Below are positions 1-5,027 of a stretch of 7,120 bases of DNA, piece by piece. The stretch is from Planctomycetota bacterium. Its GTDB lineage: Bacteria; Planctomycetota; Planctomycetia; Pirellulales; Pirellulaceae. The translations under genes and the position numbers were made by a program. The DNA lies in contig JAEZGD010000776.1 in NCBI GenBank assembly GCA_023417165.1, positions 1-7,120 on the forward strand. Reading direction: 5' to 3'. The first letter of the stretch is position 1. Every line of letters begins with the position of its first letter. The notes below the pieces were generated by a model. The model ran no database searches, was not told the origin of the DNA, and saw only the letters and a list, made by a program, of their open reading frames with translations.

Positions 1-23
1 GATCAAATTCTTATATTGAAATG

Positions 24-41
24 ATCTGCGTGAATCTGCGT
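24..41. repeat. Two tandem copies of ATCTGCGT, 10-nt period
   Basis: The octamer ATCTGCGT occurs at 24-31 and again at 34-41, just beyond the 3' end of glpG, which finishes at 57. The flanking sequence is AT-richer than the genes. On the minus strand I see no hairpin with a T-tract here, so it is not an obvious terminator for glpG. The repeat is too short to assign a role. It may be the edge of a longer array cut by the window start. Confidence 0.4.
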
Positions 42-56
42 TTGATTAACCGCGTG

Positions 57-1016
57 CTATTTTGCGCGCCGGAAGGCTATCGGGACGACGGCGATTGCCA
101 TGCCGGCGGCCAGTCCCACGAAGTGCGCGGTGTTCGCGATGCGTCCCAGCGCCGGGCCAAGGTATTGATCGAAAGGTGGCACCTCAGCCGCCATATTCAC
201 AAACAGCATCACCAGCGCGAACATGAGTGTAAATGGATGAATCCACATCCCTGAACCGGGATCGTAGAGCATCTTCATCCACAAAAAGCCCAACAGGCCA
301 TAGACCACGCCTGACATGCCGCCAAAGACCGGACTGGCTTCCCAATAGTACTGGCTGACGTTCGAAGCGACCGCCATCACCAGCACCATCAAGCCCATGC
401 GCCACGTTCCATAGCGGGCTTCGATACGCCGCCCAAACGAGAACAGCAGAAACATGTTGAAGGCCAAGTGCATCAGGCCGAAGTGCAAAAAGATCGGCGT
501 GACCAGTCGCCAGATCTGTCCTTGCTTGATCTGCGCGAAGCCGTCGCGCGGCACAAACGTTTGGCCGTCGATCGTGCTAATCTCGCAGAAGTTCAAAAAG
601 CTTTGCGCAGGCGTCAGGCCCCCTTCGCCGAGCCGCGTCAGGAAGGCGACGAACAGGCTTAGGCCGATCAGCACGCACGTCAGCGGCGCTTGCTTGAAGG
701 CGCTGCCGCCGGCGCCAGCATCTTTCCATTGGCCGCGCATTTCGACGACGTTTTTGCGCGCCTGCTTGCGCCGTTGTTCGTCGGCGCGCTGGATCTGCGC
801 GGCTTTGGCTTCCACACCGCTATAGCGCGCGTCGTTCGGCGATTGGCGGAAGTGATCGAAAGCTTCCTTGGCCTGCGACAGTTGATCTTCGTTGCGCACC
901 CAGATCGTCCAGGTGCTGCCTTCGGCTTCGGCGCTGGCCGCGATGTTTTGCGTCAGCAGATAAGCCGTGAAGCGCTGCGCGGCTTCGGCGGTCTCGAACG
1001 TTCCGATTTGTCGCAT
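57..1016 (-). CDS. glpG: GlpG-type rhomboid intramembrane serine protease
   Basis: This 319-residue protein is an inner-membrane rhomboid protease, which cleaves transmembrane segments of other membrane proteins. Residues 1-75 resemble the cytoplasmic N-terminal domain of E. coli GlpG (start near F7-ETAEAA, then an ARYSG stretch near 63-67). A charged linker rich in Q, R and K follows (about 70-100), then the six-helix rhomboid core (about 110-316). Core signatures are present: WR at 169-170 in the first loop, H178, H183 and N187 in the HxxxxHxxxN helix, the catalytic serine S235 in GMSG followed by VVYG, and the catalytic histidine H298 in AHFVGLAAG. By family knowledge S235 and H298 form the Ser-His dyad. 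At 319 residues it is longer than E. coli GlpG (276); the linker accounts for part of this. The ATG at 1014-1016 opens the N-terminal domain directly, but no Shine-Dalgarno is visible. It lies 86 nt after nagB on the same strand; glpE and glpR are absent. The substrate is unknown. Confidence 0.93.
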   Translation of the reverse strand: MRQIGTFETAEAAQRFTAYLLTQNIAASAEAEGSTWTIWVRNEDQLSQAKEAFDHFRQSPNDARYSGVEAKAAQIQRADEQRRKQARKNVVEMRGQWKDAGAGGSAFKQAPLTCVLIGLSLFVAFLTRLGEGGLTPAQSFLNFCEISTIDGQTFVPRDGFAQIKQGQIWRLVTPIFLHFGLMHLAFNMFLLFSFGRRIEARYGTWRMGLMVLVMAVASNVSQYYWEASPVFGGMSGVVYGLLGFLWMKMLYDPGSGMWIHPFTLMFALVMLFVNMAAEVPPFDQYLGPALGRIANTAHFVGLAAGMAIAVVPIAFRRAK

Positions 1017-1025
1017 GATGACGTG

Positions 1026-1093
1026 CTACGTTTCGTAGGACGAAGCGCTGCTTCGCCCAGGTTTGTGCGGGACGAAGCACGGCTTCGTCCTAC
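1026..1093. repeat. Cluster of three hairpins in a 12-bp outer inverted repeat (REP-like)
   Basis: The gap between nagB and glpG is almost wholly palindromic. GTAGGACGAAGC at 1035-1046 is the perfect reverse complement of GCTTCGTCCTAC at 1082-1093. Inside lie CGAAGC-GCT-GCTTCG (1041-1055) and a 9-bp stem GGACGAAGC/GCTTCGTCC with a 3-nt loop (1070-1090). A third hairpin, CTACG-TTT-CGTAG, sits at 1026-1038 and overlaps the outer arm. The RNA could fold as separate hairpins or as one long cruciform. It starts 9 nt beyond the nagB stop and has no T-tract, so it is not a standard intrinsic terminator. It resembles bacterial REP/BIME-type intergenic repeats and could stabilise the nagB 3' end or uncouple glpG expression. 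Copy number elsewhere is unknown. Confidence 0.75.
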
Positions 1094-1102
1094 CTCTAAG
1101 CC

Positions 1103-1915
1103 TTACTGGCCGCCGATGCCCAGTTCGCGGAAGCGGCCGGCTTCGAGCAGCGATTGCGCGTGCTCGACTTCATTGTAGTAGTCGCGCCGCGCGAGCAAGC
1201 CGGCGGCTGCTTCGTCCACAATCACAATCGCATCGCGATGCAATTGCAGCGCCGAGGCCGTGATCTGCGAAGTGATCGGACCTTCGACCGTCTCGCGAAT
1301 GGCCGTCGCTTTGCCAGCGCCAATCGCAATCAGCACACAGCGGCGCGATTCCAGGATCGTGCCGACCCCCATCGTCACCGCCAGGCGGGGAACCGCGGCT
1401 TCGCTGCCAAAGAACCGCGCGTTGTCGCGAATGGTTTCGCTGGTCAATGACTTCAGCCGCGTGCGACTGCCGAGTGACGAACCGGGTTCGTTAAACGCGA
1501 TATGGCCATCGGTGCCGATGCCGAGGATTTGCAGGTCGATGCCGCCGCTCTCGACGATGCGCTGCTCGTACAAGCGGCAGAAGTTGTCGAAATCGAGCGC
1601 GCGGCCGTCGGGAACGTGCGTGCGATTGACATCGACGTTAATGTGATCGAACAGGTTCGCCTGCATGAAGTGGCGATAACTTTGCGGGTGCGCCGGCGCC
1701 AGGCCGACGTACTCGTCCAAGTTAAAGGTCGACACCTGCGAGAAATCGAGCTGTTCTTCGCGATGGCGTCGGATCAGCTCGCGGTAGGTTCCCAGCGGGG
1801 TCCCTCCAGTCGCCAAACCCAGCACACAGTGGGGTTTTTGGCGCACGAGATCAGCGACAAAATCGGCAGAACGTCGAGAGACCGCCTCGGCGTCGGGCAG
1901 GATAATAACACGCAT
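1103..1915 (-). CDS. nagB: Glucosamine-6-phosphate deaminase
   Basis: NagB converts D-glucosamine 6-phosphate and water to D-fructose 6-phosphate and ammonia in the cytoplasm, linking amino-sugar catabolism to glycolysis. The 270-residue length fits the family (E. coli NagB has 266). Visible signatures are the phosphate-loop GLATGGTPLGTY (33-44), STFNLDEYVGL (62-72) with the active-site aspartate D67, and LGIGTDGHIAFNEPGSS (131-147) with D136, H138 and E143. These match E. coli D72, D141, H143 and E148 at a constant offset of 5. S146-S147, R153 and K155 align with the E. coli allosteric GlcNAc-6-phosphate site, suggesting an allosteric enzyme. The start at the ATG 1913-1915 gives the usual N-terminus MRVIILPDAEAV. 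The frame stays open upstream to a GTG at 1990, but those 25 residues look non-homologous. No clear Shine-Dalgarno is seen. nagA is not in the window. Confidence 0.95.
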   Translation of the reverse strand: MRVIILPDAEAVSRRSADFVADLVRQKPHCVLGLATGGTPLGTYRELIRRHREEQLDFSQVSTFNLDEYVGLAPAHPQSYRHFMQANLFDHINVDVNRTHVPDGRALDFDNFCRLYEQRIVESGGIDLQILGIGTDGHIAFNEPGSSLGSRTRLKSLTSETIRDNARFFGSEAAVPRLAVTMGVGTILESRRCVLIAIGAGKATAIRETVEGPITSQITASALQLHRDAIVIVDEAAAGLLARRDYYNEVEHAQSLLEAGRFRELGIGGQ

Positions 1916-1965
1916 TGCTAGCTTCGCGGTAAGGGAAGGTGGGCCCTGACAGCCTATGTTGTCTG

Positions 1966-1990
1966 GTGCGGGCTGTAAAGAAGCCCTCAC
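1966..1990. promoter_or_regulatory. Imperfect inverted repeat upstream of nagB, possible operator or leader hairpin
   Basis: GTGCGGGCT (1966-1974) pairs with AGCCCTCAC (1982-1990): nine positions, one mismatch, 7-nt centre. It lies 51-75 nt upstream of the nagB start. On the minus strand its centre contains TTTACA (plus coordinates 1974-1979), which matches the -35 consensus TTGACA at 5 of 6 positions, but no good -10 follows at the right distance. It could be an operator over a nagB promoter or a 5'-leader hairpin. It does not look like a known DasR or NagC operator. Confidence 0.3.
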
Positions 1991-1996
1991 GGCCCT

Positions 1997-2019
1997 CCCC
2001 GGCCGGGGTGAAATTAATT
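1997..2019. repeat. GC palindrome next to an AT palindrome in the nagB/parA divergent region
   Basis: CCCCGGCCGGGG (1997-2008) is a perfect 12-bp palindrome, followed three bases later by the perfect 8-bp palindrome AATTAATT (2012-2019). They sit between the divergent starts of nagB and parA, immediately upstream of the likely parA promoter. A regulator-binding role is possible but unproven. Confidence 0.4.
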
Positions 2020-2047
2020 CATCTGGCAGCGGCTGGAACCCGCTGGC

Positions 2048-2053
2048 TATAAT
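2048..2053 (+). promoter_or_regulatory. Consensus -10 box for parA
   Basis: TATAAT at 2048-2053 is a perfect sigma-70 -10 hexamer, 38 nt before the parA ATG, which would give a leader of about 30 nt. The -35 region is poor: CTGGCA at 2023-2028 matches 4 of 6 consensus bases but with a long 19-nt spacer. An exact match in a GC-rich intergenic region at a sensible distance supports the call. Start-site data are lacking. Confidence 0.5.
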
Positions 2054-2073
2054 CCCGCCCCGGTTCGCTAACT

Positions 2074-2089
2074 CGAAGAAGGAGCTTCG
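2074..2089 (+). promoter_or_regulatory. parA Shine-Dalgarno displayed in a hairpin loop
   Basis: AAGGAG (2079-2084) is a strong ribosome-binding site 7 nt before the parA ATG. It is exactly flanked by CGAAG (2074-2078) and CTTCG (2085-2089), which are perfect reverse complements, so the Shine-Dalgarno would form the 6-nt loop of a 5-bp hairpin. This fixes the parA start and may influence initiation. Confidence 0.65.
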
Positions 2090-2091
2090 CC

Positions 2092-2913
2092 ATGCGTTCG
2101 ATCGCCATCCTGAATCAGAAGGGGGGCGTCGGCAAGACGACCACGGCTGTCAATCTGAGCGCGGCTTTGGCCGAAGCCGGACAGCGAGTTTGCTTGATCG
2201 ACCTCGACCCGCAGGCGCACGCCTCGCTGCACCTGGGCGTGGTAATGGACGACGAAGAGCCCAGCATCTACGACGTGCTGACGCGCGACTGCTCGATCGC
2301 CGAGGTGCGCCAGCAAGTGGCTGACAACCTGTGGGTGATTCCCGCGCATCTGAACCTGGCCGCCGCCGAAATGGAACTGGCCAACGAAGTCGGCCGCGAA
2401 GTCATCTTGCGCGACAAGCTGGCCGAAGACGGCGCCGAATATGACTATGTCATCCTCGACTGCCCGCCGAGCCTCGGCGTGCTGACGCTCAACGCGCTGA
2501 CCACCGTGCAGGAAGTCTTCCTGCCGCTGCAACCGCACTTTTTGGCGCTGCACGGCTTGTCGAAGCTGCTGCGCACGATTGAGATCGTCGCCAAGCGGCT
2601 TAACCCGACGCTGCGTCTCACCGGCGTGCTGTTCTGCATGTACGACAGCGGCACACGCCTGGCGGCCGAGGTCAGCAGCGATGTGTACGAGTTCTTCGCG
2701 CAGCGTTCGACCAGCGATACCGTGTGGGCGGACGTGAAGAACTTCAAAACCAACATCCGACGCAACATTCGCCTGGCGGAAGCTCCCAGCTTTGGCCAAT
2801 CGATCTTCCAGTACTCGGCGCAGTCCAACGGCGCAGAAGACTATCGCAAGCTCGCGCAAGAGGTGCTGGGCGTTGCGGCTGAAGAACTAGAGCCCTTGGC
2901 TCGCGCCGCGTAA
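2092..2913 (+). CDS. ParA/Soj-family partitioning ATPase (no ParB partner in window)
   Basis: This is a 273-residue deviant Walker A ATPase of the ParA/Soj/MinD superfamily, which dimerises on ATP binding and positions DNA or other cargo over the nucleoid. Motifs seen: deviant Walker A KGGVGKTT (10-17) with the signature lysine K10 and catalytic-site K15, Walker A' LIDLDPQ (35-41), Walker B YVILDCPPSLG (119-129) with D123, and the C-terminal NIRRNIRLAEAPSFGQSI (221-238), typical of chromosomal Soj proteins. The Walker A begins at residue 10, so there is no N-terminal DNA-binding domain of the plasmid P1 ParA type. The start is secured by AAGGAG 7 nt upstream. It is apparently monocistronic: a likely promoter precedes it, a strong terminator follows, and the next plus-strand gene is an envelope protein. 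It might act with a distant parB in chromosome segregation, or position another cargo; the sequence does not say which. Confidence 0.92.
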   Translation: MRSIAILNQKGGVGKTTTAVNLSAALAEAGQRVCLIDLDPQAHASLHLGVVMDDEEPSIYDVLTRDCSIAEVRQQVADNLWVIPAHLNLAAAEMELANEVGREVILRDKLAEDGAEYDYVILDCPPSLGVLTLNALTTVQEVFLPLQPHFLALHGLSKLLRTIEIVAKRLNPTLRLTGVLFCMYDSGTRLAAEVSSDVYEFFAQRSTSDTVWADVKNFKTNIRRNIRLAEAPSFGQSIFQYSAQSNGAEDYRKLAQEVLGVAAEELEPLARAA

Positions 2914-2963
2914 ATATCGGCCACGTCTCGCCTGCCAAGCGGGACGATTGCACGCAGATTTTG

Positions 2964-2989
2964 AAGGCGCAAGAACCTGCGCCTTTTTT
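2964..2989 (+). terminator. Intrinsic terminator after parA
   Basis: An 8-bp stem, AAGGCGCA (2964-2971) with TGCGCCTT (2978-2985), encloses a 6-nt loop AGAACC and runs into six T residues (2984-2989), then a further T-rich stretch. It begins 51 nt after the parA stop. This is a canonical rho-independent terminator for plus-strand transcription and isolates parA from the downstream gene. Confidence 0.9.
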
Positions 2990-3233
2990 CTTTTCTTGGG
3001 ACGCTTTGTGAGCGGCGCGCTCACGCGTTCGCAGCGCTTGTCGTGCGCCTGGCAAGGATTGGCGCGCATCTACCGCAGCGCTGCGTAGTAGCGGTTTCTC
3101 TGCAAGTAGCGGGGCCTTCTGTTCCGCACCATCGATACGCGCGCCACGCTGGGCATGCGCCCTAAGTCCCACTGTGAGGGTTTTGGCGCGGATGGCGCTG
3201 GCGCTACGGCACTTGAGAAAATACCACATGTCA

Positions 3234-3255
3234 GCGCGTGATTTCGCGCGTTTTT
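3234..3255 (+). terminator. Weak terminator-like hairpin or attenuator
   Basis: GCGCG (3234-3238) pairs with CGCGC (3245-3249) across a 6-nt loop, and TTTTT follows at 3251-3255. The stem is all GC but only 5 bp, so it is marginal as an intrinsic terminator. It lies 250 nt upstream of the BBP7-like start and 245 nt after the parA terminator. It could back up parA termination, end a small RNA, or attenuate a long leader. Confidence 0.3.
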
Positions 3256-3493
3256 CAGCATACGCCAGACGATTTCAACCTTCGGATACCACGGTTGGTT
3301 ACTCGCGATGGAGCGCGACGGGGTATGGTTGCCCCGAGACTCTCTATCTTTCACGAGCAACGCTTGGCGCCGTGGCAGGAACGGAATCCATTTTGCCTGG
3401 GGATCGGACGCCCCTTCGAATGAAGTGATTTACACCATCTTTGTGGCGCAAGTTGGAACGCGCCCGGAACAATTGGATGGTTCCGCCTCGAAT

Positions 3494-3497
3494 GGAG
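3494..3497 (+). promoter_or_regulatory. Shine-Dalgarno of the BBP7-like gene
   Basis: GGAG at 3494-3497 is 7 nt before the ATG at 3505. It supports this start, which opens directly on a signal peptide. Confidence 0.7.
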
Positions 3498-3504
3498 TTG
3501 TTCG

Positions 3505-4872
3505 ATGAAGGTTTCTCGGTCAAAGAGCGTGCTTTTGGCGCTCGGGCTAGTCTCCGGCGCAGTGTGCCCCGTCTATGCAGGCGAAGGCTATCGCAGTCCT
3601 TCGCTGTTGCCTATGCCGTCCATGGAAGCAAATCCTAGCTACGGCGTGCAACAAACCGCAGCTTTTCGGCGTTTCGAAGCGGAAGAGGCGCGGCCTCTAC
3701 CCGGCGCGTCTCAACCCATGCTGACTTCGGCCAACGGCCAAGATTCGCTGCCTGCGCCGCAATTGGCAGAACCGGCCAGCCCTTACGAAGCCGCACGCGG
3801 CGGCGCCTGGGTTGACGATACTTACGGTTATAGCGATGGCAGTTGCGAGTCGGGCGATTGTGCCGGCTTTGGCGAGTGCTATGTTCCGTGCCAACCTTGC
3901 CAGACCTGGCGAATCGACCCCAATGTCTTGTACATGGGCCGCGATCGCGAAGACTTTCAGCAGCTCAGCTTCGACGATACGGACCTGGTCGGTTCGGTGC
4001 TGAACACCGACAGTGCCGACATGAACTGGGGCACCGGCTTTGAAATTGGAATCGGACGCTGGTTCGCAGGCGGCGCATGGGGTGTCGAAGCCCGTTATTG
4101 GGGCATCTTCGCCAACGATCAGGAAGAAACCGTGCTGGCCAGCAACATGCCTGGCAACCTCAATACGGTTTTTGACTTTCAGCCGCTGAACATCGGCGTC
4201 ACGAACGTCAATGGCTTGTACGATGCCGCGCAAGCGCACCGTGTGCGCCGCGACTGGCAGTTCCACAATGTGGAACTCAACTGGTTGCAAGGCTATGGCT
4301 ATAACGGTCGCGCGTTAAACGTTGGTCTGATCGCCGGCGTGCGTTACTTCCGCTTTGACGAAGGTTTTCAGTACGCCAGCGCGGATCAAAACCCCGTGTT
4401 CGGTGCTGACCCGGCGAACGAAGCTTATTACGATATCGACGTCCAAAACCATCTCGTCGGCGTGCAGATGGGTGCGAGCGCCTCGTACGGCGTGACCTCG
4501 CGGTTCCTGCTGCGGGCGACACCGAAAGTTGGCGTCTACAACAACCACATCAGCCAATCGCAGCGGATTTATAACATCAACGGCGTGGCCGTCGTGGGAC
4601 CAGGCAACCCGCTGGCGGGTGCAGCTTACGACATCAACACCACGAAGGATGATGTTTCGTTCGTCGCGGAAATCGACCTGGGCTTCGATTATCGCGTCTG
4701 GGGTGGTTGGAGCTTGAATGCTGGTTACCGCGCGGTGGCACTCACGGGTGTGGCGCTAGCGACCACGCAGATCCCGCGCAACTTCGCCGACATTCCAGGC
4801 GCCGAAGACATCGACAACGATGAAAGCCTGATCCTGCACGGTGGCTACGTGGGCTTCTCCTACGTCTGGTAA
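3505..4872 (+). CDS. Secreted BBP7-like outer-membrane beta-barrel protein
   Basis: This 455-residue protein is predicted to be exported and to form an outer-membrane barrel. Residues 1-25 are a Sec signal peptide: basic start with K2, R5 and K7, hydrophobic VLLALGLVSGAV core (9-20), and VYA before a likely cut after A25. A proline- and alanine-rich stretch (about 30-100) follows, then a cysteine cluster (C114, C119, C125, C129, C132). From about 135 the sequence alternates polar and aromatic residues in strand-like segments, with VEARYWGIF, HNVELN, AGVRYFRFDE and a late SLNAGYRAVALTGVALA segment. These resemble planctomycete BBP7 (PF07585, putative beta-barrel porin-7) proteins. It ends in YVGFSYVW, an aromatic C-terminus as expected for a BAM substrate. 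The function is not established; pore, adhesion or structural roles are possible. The gene is monocistronic, with a good ribosome-binding site and a strong terminator. Family assignment is from remembered motifs. Confidence 0.82.
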   Translation: MKVSRSKSVLLALGLVSGAVCPVYAGEGYRSPSLLPMPSMEANPSYGVQQTAAFRRFEAEEARPLPGASQPMLTSANGQDSLPAPQLAEPASPYEAARGGAWVDDTYGYSDGSCESGDCAGFGECYVPCQPCQTWRIDPNVLYMGRDREDFQQLSFDDTDLVGSVLNTDSADMNWGTGFEIGIGRWFAGGAWGVEARYWGIFANDQEETVLASNMPGNLNTVFDFQPLNIGVTNVNGLYDAAQAHRVRRDWQFHNVELNWLQGYGYNGRALNVGLIAGVRYFRFDEGFQYASADQNPVFGADPANEAYYDIDVQNHLVGVQMGASASYGVTSRFLLRATPKVGVYNNHISQSQRIYNINGVAVVGPGNPLAGAAYDINTTKDDVSFVAEIDLGFDYRVWGGWSLNAGYRAVALTGVALATTQIPRNFADIPGAEDIDNDESLILHGGYVGFSYVW

Positions 4873-4905
4873 GCCGAATCGCTCCACTCGTCTCGTTCGT
4901 TCTAT

Positions 4906-4941
4906 AGCCCGCGGCGATCACTCGATCGTCGCGGGCTTTTT
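4906..4941 (+). terminator. Strong intrinsic terminator after the BBP7-like gene
   Basis: A 14-bp stem (4906-4919 with 4924-4937, one G-U pair at 4914/4929) closes on a 4-nt loop ACTC and runs into five T residues (4937-4941). It starts 33 nt after the stop codon. On the minus strand no T-tract follows the hairpin, so it serves mainly the plus strand although the DASS gene converges on it. Confidence 0.92.
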
Positions 4942-4947
4942 CGTAGA

Positions 4948-5027
4948 AAGTTCCAATCGCCAAGTTCCAAGTGCCAAGGAAACCCGAAATCTCTTCTCTC
5001 TACCCTCTCCCCTCTACCCTCTACTCC
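4948..5027. repeat. Two adjacent tandem repeats, both with a 14-nt period
   Basis: The convergent spacer between the BBP7-like and DASS genes is repetitive. AAGTTCCAATCGCC (4948-4961) is followed directly by AAGTTCCAAGTGCC (4962-4975), identical at 12 of 14 positions. After a short linker, a pyrimidine-rich tract (about 4990-5027) contains CTCTACCCTCT at 4998-5008 and again at 5012-5022, also 14 nt apart. On the minus strand this tract is almost pure purine and lies immediately downstream of the DASS stop codon. It could be slipped-strand expansion or a degraded intergenic repeat. No coding capacity is seen. Confidence 0.65.

Larger units (their letters stand above)
2995..3504. other. Long gene-free region upstream of the BBP7-like gene
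   Basis: About 510 nt hold no convincing gene. Open frames on both strands (longest about 96 codons) overlap one another, lack ribosome-binding sites and encode arginine- and serine-rich sequence with no recognisable motif. Structured elements are a hairpin GTGAGCG-GCG-CGCTCAC (3008-3024), a 12-bp palindrome CGCAGCGCTGCG (3074-3085), a short hairpin followed by five T (3234-3255), and CGGAAC/GTTCCG around a 9-nt loop (3465-3485) just before the ribosome-binding site of the next gene. I could not find a confident sigma-70 promoter. The region may hold the promoter and a long leader of the envelope gene, a small RNA, or decayed sequence. Confidence 0.6.

Noticed and set aside
1916..1990. 25-residue N-terminal extension of NagB from a GTG
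   Set aside because: NagB proteins begin at MRVIILPD-like sequence; the extension has no family similarity and covers the divergent control region.
2068..2859. 263-codon minus-strand open frame opposite parA
   Set aside because: It is fully antisense to a clear ParA, is rich in R, H, Q and V as expected from reading GC-rich codons backwards, and has no recognisable motif.
3088..3112. Direct repeat GTAGCGG at an 18-nt spacing
   Set aside because: Seven bases in GC-rich DNA is expected by chance, and there is no third copy.
3070..3428. Possible small proteins (84-96 codons) in the gap before the BBP7-like gene
   Set aside because: Overlapping frames on both strands, no ribosome-binding sites, and no hydrophobic or motif pattern suggesting a real peptide.
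3697..4290. 197-codon minus-strand open frame inside the BBP7-like gene
   Set aside because: It is antisense to a gene with signal peptide, ribosome-binding site and terminator; its composition is that of a shadow frame.
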